From the NCBI GenBank assembly GCA_041571575.1, contig JBFFTZ010000062.1, positions 1 to 10,605 of the forward strand: a stretch of 10,605 nucleotides of DNA, written 5' to 3'. The translations under genes and the position numbers were made by a program. The notes below the pieces were generated by a model. It saw only the letters and a program-made list of their open reading frames with translations. It was not told the DNA's origin and searched no databases. Below are positions 1-7,332 of this stretch, piece by piece (positions within the stretch are counted from its first letter, which is position 1; each line of letters opens with the position of its first letter). This DNA comes from CAKZML01 sp041571575 (GTDB lineage: Bacteria; Pseudomonadota; Gammaproteobacteria; Steroidobacterales; BM003).

Positions 1-1565
1 ACCTCTCTAATGCCCAATGCAAAAATGAACCTGGGCAGCGTCGTATGCCTGCTTTGTTCAATTGCAGCCACGACATTCTCGGCGGACTTGGGGCCCATTC
101 GATCAAGTTCTTCGAGTTGCTCCGCCTTGAGCTCAAAAATATTCGCCGGAGTGCTAAGAAGTTCTGCATCGACGAGTTGTTCAATCAACTTGGTTCCCAG
201 GCCTTCAATGTCCATGGCTCGCCTCGAGGCAAAATGGATCAAGGCCTCTTTTCTCTGGGCCTTGCAGTACAGTCCACCGACACATCGCGCCACAGCCTCG
301 CCAGGAATGCGTTCTACATCCGAGTCGCACACCGGACAGTTACCAGGTAGTTCGATTTTTTTCGCGATAGCGGGTCTTCTTTCAGGCAGAACCCGGACGA
401 CCTCGGGAATGACGTCTCCAGCACGCCTCACAAAAACGGTATCCCCTATCCGAATATCTTTCCGTTCTATTTCATCCATGTTGTGCAGGGTTGCATTGCT
501 TACCGTGACCCCTCCAACAAATACCGGCTCCAGACGCGCCACAGGAGTAAGAGCACCCGTCCGTCCAACCTGGAATTCAACATCACGGATGACCGTCAAT
601 TCTTCCTGGGCAGGAAACTTATAAGCGATCGCCCAGCGAGGCGCACGGGCTACGTAACCCAGTTCTTCTTGCAAAGCGGCAGAATCTACTTTGTAAACCA
701 CACCATCTATTTCATACGGAAGTTCGGGCCGCTTCAGCTGCATTGCCTCATAGTAGGCTTGGCAACCCTCGTGGCCGATCACCTGCGTCACATCCGGCGA
801 GACGGCAAATCCCCACTTCGCGAGTGTTGCGAGTAGCTCAGTATGGCTATCGGGTTTGCCATTGCCTTCCCACTCGCCTATACCATAGGCGAACATAGTC
901 AGTGGCCGTGATGCAGTCACCCTGGAATCCAGCTGCCGCAAGCTGCCCGCCGCCGCATTCCTGGGGTTCACAAAGGGTTTACCGCCTTCACTTACAATGC
1001 GTTGATTCAGGGATGCAAATCCCGCCAATCGCATGAATATTTCACCCCGAACTTCCATTCGAACTGGATGGCCCGCCCCCTGGAGTCGCAGGGGCACAGT
1101 CGGAATTGTTCTTACGTTCTGGGTAATGTTTTCTCCGGTCGTCCCATCACCGCGGGTGGAGGCCATGACAAGAACGCCCTTCTCGTACAAGAGATTGACC
1201 GCAGCACCATCCAGCTTGGGCTCCGCACTGTAGGCTACCGATTCGGACGCTCCCAGGCCCTCACGCACCCTGCGATCGAAATCCTGAAGCTCCTCAGCAG
1301 TAAAGGCATTCCCAAGTGAAAGCATCGGCTGCAGGTGAGTGGCTTCTTCAAACCTCCCGGCCGGAGCAGCACCTACCCGTTGCGTGGGCGATTCCATGCT
1401 TATCAGCTCTGGAAAGGCTTGCTCGATTTCCTGCAATTCCCTCAGCATCCGATCGTATTCGGAATCCGGGATTTCCGGGTCATCCAACACGTAATAACGA
1501 TGGTTGTGGTAATTGAGGAACTCGGTAAGTTCAGCCGCTCTGCGTTTTGCCTCTTGAATATTCAT
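1..1565 (-). CDS. ligA: NAD-dependent DNA ligase LigA, C-terminus cut off by the window edge
   Basis: LigA seals nicks in duplex DNA (Okazaki fragments, repair) using NAD+ through a ligase-adenylate intermediate. About 521 residues are visible. Domain Ia at residues 20-40 has the HRYYVLDDP...SEYD motif that binds the nicotinamide half of NAD+. HLQPMLSLGNAF follows at 77-88, then the adenylation motif KLDG with nucleophile Lys117. An OB fold comes next, then a four-cysteine zinc finger (C410, C413, C428, C434), then helix-hairpin-helix repeats up to RFIFALGIREV at the edge. The rest of the HhH region and the BRCT domain, about 150 residues in a usual length near 670, lie outside the window. 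The ATG at 1565 is the only reasonable start, because an in-frame TGA lies 21 bases upstream (1587-1589) with no other start codon between; its Shine-Dalgarno is poor. It sits 27 bases after zipA, so it is probably co-transcribed or coupled. Confidence 0.97.
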   Translation of the reverse strand, partial: MNIQEAKRRAAELTEFLNYHNHRYYVLDDPEIPDSEYDRMLRELQEIEQAFPELISMESPTQRVGAAPAGRFEEATHLQPMLSLGNAFTAEELQDFDRRVREGLGASESVAYSAEPKLDGAAVNLLYEKGVLVMASTRGDGTTGENITQNVRTIPTVPLRLQGAGHPVRMEVRGEIFMRLAGFASLNQRIVSEGGKPFVNPRNAAAGSLRQLDSRVTASRPLTMFAYGIGEWEGNGKPDSHTELLATLAKWGFAVSPDVTQVIGHEGCQAYYEAMQLKRPELPYEIDGVVYKVDSAALQEELGYVARAPRWAIAYKFPAQEELTVIRDVEFQVGRTGALTPVARLEPVFVGGVTVSNATLHNMDEIERKDIRIGDTVFVRRAGDVIPEVVRVLPERRPAIAKKIELPGNCPVCDSDVERIPGEAVARCVGGLYCKAQRKEALIHFASRRAMDIEGLGTKLIEQLVDAELLSTPANIFELKAEQLEELDRMGPKSAENVVAAIEQSRHTTLPRFIFALGIRE

Positions 1566-1592
1566 CTGGGTTACGGCGCTGGCTGGTCAGTA

Positions 1593-2312
1593 CTAGCGAG
1601 ACCGGATCGATCTCTTTCGTTCGAAATCAATAATTTCGTCACGCAAGTAGCCGGCGCGTTGAATGCTCAACGAACTGCCGGTTTCATCAAGCACTTCGCC
1701 GTCAAAGCTCTCCGCTGCCGCCCTGGCGAAATCGAGCATGGACTCGAAAACCAGTCGCCCCTCCAGGTAATTGGGAAGCACCATAAAAAGAGTTACACCC
1801 GGAATGTTTTGGGTTTCGATATTTGCCAAATCGAAACTCCCCGGCTCGGCTATGCTCGCCACGCTAAAAATGGGGCCGATATTCCGGCTACCGTCCGTTT
1901 GGAACTTGTGAAAAATCTTCAGTCGCCCAAAACGCAAGCCGTGAGTTTTGAACAACTCCGTCAAGGCAACGCCAGGTACAGCATTGTCAGCAGAAAACGC
2001 CACTCGCAAGGTGACGATTTTTTCGGGATCACCGAGGACTTCCGGTTCCTCATCCATTTCCGGCTCGGATCTTGAAGAGTCCGTTTCCTCTTCGGCCAGG
2101 TTCTCATTGGACAGGAATGGCTCATTTACCTGATCGGACCCTGATTCACCCGCACCGGGCGCCACGGCCGAATCCGCGCCCAATATTGGCTCGCGTTTAA
2201 ATAGACCCGCGTCCTCACCCTTGTCCACACCGGCCCGGTTTCGGGTGAAGAAATAAACCCCGGCGATCACAAGAACGCCGACGACTAACAATATCCATCT
2301 AAGTTCAGTCAT
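1593..2312 (-). CDS. zipA: Cell division protein ZipA
   Basis: ZipA is an inner-membrane protein that binds the C-terminal tail of FtsZ and tethers the Z ring in gammaproteobacteria. The 239-residue product starts with one membrane segment (about residues 5-22), in the N-out orientation typical of ZipA, then a short basic patch. A flexible linker rich in Glu, Asp, Ser and Pro follows (about 30-95). The C-terminal FtsZ-binding domain spans about 98-235 and contains the family-like stretches IFHKF, PIFSVASIAEPGSF and PGVTLFMVLP. It is shorter than E. coli ZipA (about 328 residues), and the difference lies in the linker. The start lies 8 bases after the smc stop and lacks a strong Shine-Dalgarno (TTGAAA only), so translation may depend on coupling to smc. 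The order smc-zipA-ligA is the usual one in many gammaproteobacteria, which supports the name. Confidence 0.93.
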   Translation of the reverse strand: MTELRWILLVVGVLVIAGVYFFTRNRAGVDKGEDAGLFKREPILGADSAVAPGAGESGSDQVNEPFLSNENLAEEETDSSRSEPEMDEEPEVLGDPEKIVTLRVAFSADNAVPGVALTELFKTHGLRFGRLKIFHKFQTDGSRNIGPIFSVASIAEPGSFDLANIETQNIPGVTLFMVLPNYLEGRLVFESMLDFARAAAESFDGEVLDETGSSLSIQRAGYLRDEIIDFERKRSIRSR

Positions 2313-2320
2313 ATTTTCAA

Positions 2321-5300
2321 TTACATTGCTGACATTTGTACGGCTTCTTCAACATCAACCGAAACCAGGCGCGACACGCCCGGTTCCTGCATGGTCACAC
2401 CCGTTAGCTGGTTGGCCAGCTCCATGGTCACCTTGTTATGGGTAATAAACAAGAACTGCACCTGCTCCGACATTTCGCGAACAATATCGCAGAACCTGGT
2501 TACATTCGCGTCATCCAGGGGCGCATCGACCTCATCAAGCAAGCAGAACGGAGCCGGATTTAGCTGGAAGATAGCGAATACCAGGGCTACCGCAGTCAGT
2601 GCTTTTTCACCACCACTGAGAAGATTGATGCTGCTGTTTCGCTTACCCGGTGGGCGCGCCATGATGGACACGCCTGCCGTCAGCAGATCTTCATCGCTGA
2701 GTTCAAGGTATGCGTGACCACCACCGAACAGTCTTGGGAAATTCAGTTTCAGTCCTGAATTCACACGGTCATAGGTCTCTTTGAAACGTGTCCGTGTTTC
2801 ACGGTCAATCTTGCGAATCGCGTTCTCGAGAGTCTGCAAGGCCCCCTCAAGATCTGTGTTCTGGGCTTCCAGGTACTGCTGGCGCTCCGACTGCTCCTTG
2901 AACTCGTCAATTGCTGCCAGGTTAATCGGGCCAAGCCGTCCAATCCGGCTGATAATATTTTCGAGCTTCTGCTCCCACTGATCAACCTCAGCCTCTTCAG
3001 GCATTTGTTCACTGATCGCATCCAGTTCGTATTCCGTCTTACTAAACTGTTCGAACAGGGCCTCGCGACGCAGGGTAATCTCCTGTGAGGCCATTCGCGC
3101 CTCATCCAGGGCTTCCCGAGCGGCATTCACCGCCAGTTCCTGATCCGCACGCCGCTGCTCAAGTACTCGCATCGCCGAATCCACATCCTCCAATGCCTTG
3201 CGCGCATCCTGAAGGCGTGTCTCAACAAGAACCCGCTCTTTCAGCTTCGCCTGCAATTCCTCTTTTTGCAGGGAAATTGGTGCTTCCGCATCGCTGAGTT
3301 GCTTCTCAAGCTCGGCCTTGCGCTCATTAAATCGATTTAACTGTGCCCGCATGCGCTCCAGACCAGCCAGGGCATTCTCACGCGTGCTCTTGCGTGACTG
3401 AATCTTCAGTTGGATTTCTTGAGCTCTTACCCGGTCCTCATTCGCTGCGCGTTCAACATCAAGCAAACGACGGGCCAACTGCTCCCTTTCGCCCTCCAAG
3501 GCGGTTCGCTTGTTGTTCAAGTCCGCCAGCAGTTCGATGGATTGTTCCTGACGGGTCCTCGCCTCGCTTACCAGTTGTTTGAATTCTCCGATCTGGCCCG
3601 TAACTTCCTCGTATTCGGATTCCAGGCGTTCCCGCTGACGAGTCATCTGCTCTATACGCGAGCGGTGGGACTCCAGTTCGCCGTTCACCTGGGACTGCTC
3701 GCGATACAAGACCGCCTGCTTTGCCTGGGCCTCTTCTCTGAGCTTTTCCTGAGCCTCGAGGTCCGCCCTGATTTGTGCCAGCCGCGTTTCCAGTTCCGTG
3801 GCCTGCTCCTGCTTTTGAGCAACCTCGTCACGCAGAGAACGCATTTCTGACTCACGTTCAAACACGCCGGCGTGCACGTCCTCTCCACGAGTAACCCGTA
3901 ACCAGTTGGGTCCTACCCAAACGCCGTCACGGCTGATCACCGACTCATTGGCTCCAAGACTGGCGCGCATCGCCAGTGCTTCATCCAGGTTCTCAGACAC
4001 CCTGATGCTGCCAAGCAGCGACTTGATCCTGGGGTGACCCGAAACCTTTTCCGCCAGCGAAGACGCAAGAGTATGAGGCGCTCCGGAACCCTGAGCTCCA
4101 TCGAACAGGGAGATGTGCCCTTTCTCCAATTCGCCTAGTAATGCTGTTGCTTCGCCCAGGTCATCCACGAGGACGGCTTCAAGGTACTCGCCCAGCACGG
4201 TTTCGACTGCGCGTTCCCAGCCACCGTCAACCGTCAGACATTGGGCAAGACGCTTACTCGATCCCAGGCCATGCTTCTCAAGCAAACCCCTGGTGGCAGT
4301 CTCGTTTTGGCCCAGCGCGGCCTGCTGCAGCGCTTCCAGGGATGCCAACCGCCCGCCAGCGGCGCGAATTTCTCCACGCAACTTGTCCCTTTGCTCAGAG
4401 GCTACATGCTCATCCGAACGCAACTTGGCAATCTGCATCCCCAGGAATTCCCGGTTTTTCTCCAGTTCTTCCAAGTCGCTGCGATGTGCCTGTAACTCCT
4501 TCTGCAATAGCTCAAACTTTTCCTTCAGCGGACTAACGTCCGACTGAGCCAGTTCCGCCTGAATTTTTTCACTACGAGATTGGGAACGGCCTATCTGCAA
4601 GTCCAGTTGTTCAAGATTGGCCCGCTCAACGCTGGCGGTTTGCTGCGCGTCATTTACCTGTTGGCTATTCTCATCCCAACTCTGCTGCAGGCGCTGCATT
4701 TCCTCCTGGGCCTGCTGCAAACCCACGGCGGATGCCCGCAGGCTCTGCTGGGCATGGTCAAAAGTTGGTTCCAGGTCATTCAGTGCATCTTCCAGTTCCA
4801 CGATCTGGCTCTGATCCTTGGAGATATGTTCCTGGATGTCTTTCAGACCCTGCGCGGCCTGCTCCAGATCAGCTGTCTGGCGTTGACGCATCTCCTCGGC
4901 GTGATGAATCGACTGTTCCAGTCGGGCAATCTCCGATCCAATCCCGTAAAAGCCACCCTGCACCTGATTGAACTTGTCCGTGAGCTCAATATGGCTTTCA
5001 CGAGTAGTCTCGATCTCGCTTTCAGTACTCCGCTGGGATGAAACTCCCGCTTCCAGGCGGGTCTGGCGTTCGGCGACTGCCTTGGTACGCTGGGTAATCG
5101 TCTGATCCATGACCTTCAGCTTCAAGGCCAGCAATTCAGCGGTGGTATGCCGCTCTTCTTCTTTCAGGTCCTTGAAGCGTTCAGCAACCCTGGCCTGCCG
5201 CTGCAGGTGCTTGATCTGCTTTTCTACCTCGTCGCGCAAGTCGCGCAGGCGCTCCAGATTCTCGCGCGTATGAGAAATACGGTTCTCCGTCTCGCGGCGA

Positions 5301-5827
5301 CGATCCTTGTACTTGGAGATTCCGGCAGCTTCTTCCAGGTAGACCCTCATTTCTTCAGGGCGCGCCTCAATCAGTCGGGAAATCATGCCCTGCTCGATGA
5401 TGGCGTAGCTGCGCGGTCCCAGCCCGGTCCCCAGGAAAAGATGAGTAATGTCCTTGCGCCGGCACTTGGTGCCGTTCAGGAAATAATTTGACGTGCCGTC
5501 CCGGGAGAGCACTCGCTTCACCGAGATCTCTGTGAAATTGGCGTACTGGCCGCCCACCGACCCATCGGAATTATCGAAATTGAGTTCGATCGTCGCGGTA
5601 CCAACGGGCTTGCGAGCGCTTGAGCCATTAAAAATGACATCTGCCATGGATTCGCCGCGCAAGTGTTTGGCGGAACTCTCCCCCATCACCCAGCGCACGG
5701 CGTCAATGACATTGGACTTCCCGCAGCCATTGGGACCTACGATTCCCATCAGGTTGCTAGGCAAATTGATGGTTGTTGGATCCACAAACGACTTGAACCC
5801 GGCAATCTTAATCTTTGCGAGACGCAT
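2321..5827 (-). CDS. smc: Chromosome segregation ATPase SMC
   Basis: SMC forms a ring-shaped homodimer which, with ScpA and ScpB (not in this window), compacts and separates the chromosome. The 1168-residue product has the full family layout. The N-terminal ATPase half carries Walker A GPNGCGKS at 31-38. A coiled coil follows to about 500. The hinge lies at about 505-655 and includes a Gly-rich HGLG turn and GGWERAVETVLGEYLEAVLVDD. A second coiled coil leads to the C-terminal ATPase half, with the signature LSGGEK near 1070, Walker B CLLDEVDAP near 1095-1103 and the ITHNK switch near 1128-1132. The reading frame stays open for another 20 codons upstream, but I start at the ATG at 5827. It gives the family-standard MRLAKIKIAGFKSF and has AGAGG just upstream. 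The length matches Pseudomonas-type SMC. It is probably the first gene of the smc-zipA-ligA unit. Confidence 0.97.
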   Translation of the reverse strand: MRLAKIKIAGFKSFVDPTTINLPSNLMGIVGPNGCGKSNVIDAVRWVMGESSAKHLRGESMADVIFNGSSARKPVGTATIELNFDNSDGSVGGQYANFTEISVKRVLSRDGTSNYFLNGTKCRRKDITHLFLGTGLGPRSYAIIEQGMISRLIEARPEEMRVYLEEAAGISKYKDRRRETENRISHTRENLERLRDLRDEVEKQIKHLQRQARVAERFKDLKEEERHTTAELLALKLKVMDQTITQRTKAVAERQTRLEAGVSSQRSTESEIETTRESHIELTDKFNQVQGGFYGIGSEIARLEQSIHHAEEMRQRQTADLEQAAQGLKDIQEHISKDQSQIVELEDALNDLEPTFDHAQQSLRASAVGLQQAQEEMQRLQQSWDENSQQVNDAQQTASVERANLEQLDLQIGRSQSRSEKIQAELAQSDVSPLKEKFELLQKELQAHRSDLEELEKNREFLGMQIAKLRSDEHVASEQRDKLRGEIRAAGGRLASLEALQQAALGQNETATRGLLEKHGLGSSKRLAQCLTVDGGWERAVETVLGEYLEAVLVDDLGEATALLGELEKGHISLFDGAQGSGAPHTLASSLAEKVSGHPRIKSLLGSIRVSENLDEALAMRASLGANESVISRDGVWVGPNWLRVTRGEDVHAGVFERESEMRSLRDEVAQKQEQATELETRLAQIRADLEAQEKLREEAQAKQAVLYREQSQVNGELESHRSRIEQMTRQRERLESEYEEVTGQIGEFKQLVSEARTRQEQSIELLADLNNKRTALEGEREQLARRLLDVERAANEDRVRAQEIQLKIQSRKSTRENALAGLERMRAQLNRFNERKAELEKQLSDAEAPISLQKEELQAKLKERVLVETRLQDARKALEDVDSAMRVLEQRRADQELAVNAAREALDEARMASQEITLRREALFEQFSKTEYELDAISEQMPEEAEVDQWEQKLENIISRIGRLGPINLAAIDEFKEQSERQQYLEAQNTDLEGALQTLENAIRKIDRETRTRFKETYDRVNSGLKLNFPRLFGGGHAYLELSDEDLLTAGVSIMARPPGKRNSSINLLSGGEKALTAVALVFAIFQLNPAPFCLLDEVDAPLDDANVTRFCDIVREMSEQVQFLFITHNKVTMELANQLTGVTMQEPGVSRLVSVDVEEAVQMSAM

Positions 5828-5933
5828 GAAACCTCTATTCTCAATGGTCGGAACAATCCGCGTAGTGTAAAGTAATCCCCGTCCCAAGACGATTACAAAA
5901 AAGGAAGCCTGAAAGGGCCATCCAAGAGATCAT
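5828..5933. promoter_or_regulatory. Divergent intergenic region between smc and queF
   Basis: This gap must hold the start signals for both directions. On the minus strand, AGAGG at about 5832-5836 is the smc ribosome binding site and fixes the smc start at 5827. A weak candidate smc promoter is TTGTAA (5898-5893) and TACTTT (5874-5869) with an 18-base spacer. On the plus strand, an AAGAG just before the ATG at 5934 may serve queF. I see no convincing plus-strand promoter, no terminator and no preQ1 riboswitch-like fold. The promoter calls are guesses from consensus matching only. Confidence 0.3.
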
Positions 5934-6347
5934 ATGAGCCAGAACGACGCAAAAAACACCAGCCAGGGTCCCAACAGGGATCTGGAAACCTTTCCCAACC
6001 CTAATCCAGAACGCGACTTCACGATTCGGATCAGCATACCGGAGTTCACCTGCCTGTGTCCGAAGACAGGCCAGCCGGATTTTGCCACCCTGAAACTGGA
6101 ATATGTCGCCGACCAGGACTGCGTGGAGCTTAAGTCTCTCAAGCTGTATATGTGGTCCTTCCGAGAAGAAGGCGCCTTCCACGAGGCGGTGACCAATCGC
6201 ATCCTGGAGGACCTGGTATCGGCTACCAACCCCCGATTTATGCGCCTTACCGCCGACTTCAACGTGCGGGGTGGCATTTATACAACAGTAGTTGCGGAAC
6301 ATCAGAAACCCGGCTGGCAAGCGCCGGAGCTCGTCAAACTCCCCTAA
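5934..6347 (+). CDS. queF: NADPH-dependent 7-cyano-7-deazaguanine reductase QueF, short (type I) form
   Basis: QueF reduces the nitrile of preQ0 to the amine of preQ1 with two NADPH, a cytoplasmic step of queuosine synthesis. The 137-residue protein shows the QueF signatures. EFTCLCPKTGQPDF at 37-50 supplies the catalytic thioimide-forming Cys42 and the nearby Asp49. The QueF motif ELKSLKLY at 65-72 is the family fingerprint. GAFHEAVTNRI at 80-90 holds His83 and Glu84, which recognise the purine. FNVRGGIYTTV follows at 109-119. Its length fits the one-domain T-fold group (Bacillus subtilis type, about 165 residues) rather than the tandem-domain E. coli form (about 282). The N-terminal 25 residues are polar and not conserved. 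It is divergent from smc, and dksA follows after 108 bases. GluQ, further down on the same strand, acts later on queuosine in tRNA-Asp. Confidence 0.95.
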   Translation: MSQNDAKNTSQGPNRDLETFPNPNPERDFTIRISIPEFTCLCPKTGQPDFATLKLEYVADQDCVELKSLKLYMWSFREEGAFHEAVTNRILEDLVSATNPRFMRLTADFNVRGGIYTTVVAEHQKPGWQAPELVKLP

Positions 6348-6354
6348 GCTATAA

Positions 6355-6374
6355 AATTGGCCACGAATTGGTCA
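6355..6374 (+). repeat. Two AATTGGYCA direct repeats, 11 bp apart, upstream of dksA
   Basis: AATTGGCCA (6355-6363) and AATTGGTCA (6366-6374) match at eight of nine positions and start exactly 11 bases apart, about one helical turn. They lie between the queF stop and the candidate dksA promoter, 18 bases before its -35 box. This spacing would suit a transcription factor binding one face of the helix, but the region is AT-rich and short, so chance is possible. No factor is recognised. Confidence 0.3.
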
Positions 6375-6391
6375 AAATTAGACGAAATACC

Positions 6392-6423
6392 TTGTCACAT
6401 TGACCTGTTTTCGGATATATAAT
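6392..6423 (+). promoter_or_regulatory. Candidate sigma70 promoter of dksA with GC-rich discriminator
   Basis: TTGTCA at 6392-6397 is a good -35 box. The overlapping TATATA (6416-6421, spacer 18) and TATAAT (6418-6423, spacer 20) are possible -10 boxes. The bases just after TATAAT are GTCGGG, a GC-rich discriminator of the sort seen at promoters inhibited by ppGpp and DksA. The dksA start at 6456 is 32 bases further on, leaving a short leader with GGAGAG at 6445-6450 as a strong ribosome binding site. Sequence match only. Confidence 0.5.
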
Positions 6424-6455
6424 GTCGGGTTTATTCCGGGCGTCGGAGAGTTCGA

Positions 6456-7268
6456 ATGGCAGTAAAGAAGACCGCCAACAAAAAGCAAAGCAAGAAGGTA
6501 GTTGCCAAGAAGGCAAGCGCCAAGAAAACTGCAACCAAAGCTCCAGCGAAGAAGGCTGCTGCCAAGAAATCGCCAGCAAAGAAGGCTGTGGCGAAAAAGG
6601 CTGTTGCCAAGAAATCGCCAGCAAAGAAGGCTGTGGCGAAAAAGGCTGTTGCCAAGAAATCGCCAGCAAAGAAGGCTGTAGCGAAAAAGGCTGTTGCCAA
6701 GAAATCGCCAGCAAAGAAGGCTGTAGCGAAAAAGGCTGCTGCCAAGAAATCGCCAGCGAAGAAGGCCGTGGCGAAGAAAGCCCCTGTCAGAAAGGCAAGC
6801 ACAGGCGCTGCGCGCAAATCCGGTAGCGCATTTAGCGGCCCTATTCATGGAGTGAAGCCCTACGTCCCGAAACGTGGCGAAATGTACATGGGCGAAGCTC
6901 AACTTGAGCACTTCCGCCAGATTCTGCTGAACTGGAAGCGGGAACTAATGGAAGAGGTCGATCGGACCGTGCACCACATGCAGGATGAGGCAGCGAACTT
7001 CCCGGATCCGAATGATCGCGCCACTCAGGAATCTGAATTCGGCCTGGAACTGCGTACCCGCGACCGGGAGCGCAAGCTTCTCAAGAAAATCGACTCCGCC
7101 CTGAAGCGTGTCGAAGATGGAAGCTACGGTTACTGTGAAGAAACCGGCGACGAGATTGGACTCAAGAGACTGGAAGCCAGGCCTGTGGCGACTCTCTCCC
7201 TGGAAGCCCAGGAACGCCGGGAACTCGCAGAACGCCAGTTCCGGGATCGAGACGATCGCTACCGCTAG
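6456..7268 (+). CDS. dksA: DksA-family RNA polymerase-binding regulator with long H1-like Lys/Ala N-terminal tail and degenerate zinc finger
   Basis: DksA enters the secondary channel of RNA polymerase and, with ppGpp, reprograms transcription (the stringent response). From about residue 128 the 270-residue protein aligns without gaps to E. coli DksA at an offset of 113, as recalled from memory. It has MGEAQLEHFRQIL, then a coiled-coil hairpin with the tip NFPDPNDRAT. The tip keeps the functional acidic residues Asp184 and Asp187 (E. coli D71, D74) and Ala189 (A76). Of the four zinc cysteines only Cys227 remains; the others are Thr230, Ser248 and Ala251. This resembles the zinc-independent DksA2 type of Pseudomonas. 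Residues 1-120 form an extra tail of Lys, Ala, Val, Ser and Pro like histone H1, with a 15-residue repeat at 38-112. The start has GGAGAG five bases upstream. gluQ follows after 64 bases, the usual dksA-gluQ pairing. DksA function of the core is very likely; the role of the tail (nucleic-acid binding) is inference. Confidence 0.93.
   Translation: MAVKKTANKKQSKKVVAKKASAKKTATKAPAKKAAAKKSPAKKAVAKKAVAKKSPAKKAVAKKAVAKKSPAKKAVAKKAVAKKSPAKKAVAKKAAAKKSPAKKAVAKKAPVRKASTGAARKSGSAFSGPIHGVKPYVPKRGEMYMGEAQLEHFRQILLNWKRELMEEVDRTVHHMQDEAANFPDPNDRATQESEFGLELRTRDRERKLLKKIDSALKRVEDGSYGYCEETGDEIGLKRLEARPVATLSLEAQERRELAERQFRDRDDRYR
6567..6791 (+). repeat. 45-bp in-frame tandem repeat (five units) in the dksA tail
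   Basis: Five consecutive 45-base units start at 6567, 6612, 6657, 6702 and 6747. Each codes KSPAKKAVAKKAVAK or a close variant. Units 1 and 2 are identical over all 45 bases, unit 3 differs from them by one base, unit 4 by two, and unit 5 is diverged. A partial relative lies just upstream (about 6540-6566). The unit is a multiple of three, so gain or loss of copies keeps the frame. Near identity at the DNA level, including third codon positions, implies recent duplication by slippage or recombination. KSPAKK resembles the S/T-P-K/K motifs that bind the DNA minor groove in H1. Confidence 0.95.
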
Positions 7269-7289
7269 ACCCATAGAATATTTACAAAC

Positions 7290-7310
7290 AGCCCGTCTGC
7301 CTGACGGGCT
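7290..7310 (+). terminator. Hairpin between dksA and gluQ (terminator-like or attenuator-like, no U-tract)
   Basis: A perfect 8-bp stem, AGCCCGTC (7290-7297) with GACGGGCT (7303-7310), encloses a 5-base loop. It lies 21 bases after the dksA stop and 22 bases before the gluQ start. The stem is GC-rich like an intrinsic terminator, but the following bases are CGGCCACTCG with no run of T, so it would be a weak terminator at best. It could be an attenuator, an mRNA 3'-end stabiliser or a site for partial read-through. A terminator in the same dksA-gluQ gap has been reported for Shigella flexneri. Confidence 0.55.
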
Positions 7311-7332
7311 CGGCCACTCGGCCTGCTAGAAG

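Noticed and set aside
10..624. Plus-strand open frames over ligA and smc.
   Set aside because: They lie opposite strongly conserved genes, have no recognisable domain and no ribosome binding site. They are shadows.
5828..5887. Twenty-residue N-terminal extension of SMC.
   Set aside because: The family starts at MRLAKIKIAGF, the AGAGG site is placed for the ATG at 5827, and the extra residues are not conserved.
6431..6817. Long antisense open frame coding a hydrophobic repeat (FFATAFFAGDFLA type), and a further open frame on each strand across the same region.
   Set aside because: It is the mirror image of the Lys/Ala repeat in dksA. Repeats without stops keep all frames open. There is no family match, and the DksA frame is clearly the real one.
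7290..7330. Minus-strand GCCGAGTGGCCGAG resembles the D-arm region of a tRNA-Ser or tRNA-Leu.
   Set aside because: No T-arm or acceptor stem is found around it. It is explained by the dksA-gluQ hairpin and a short CGGCC repeat.
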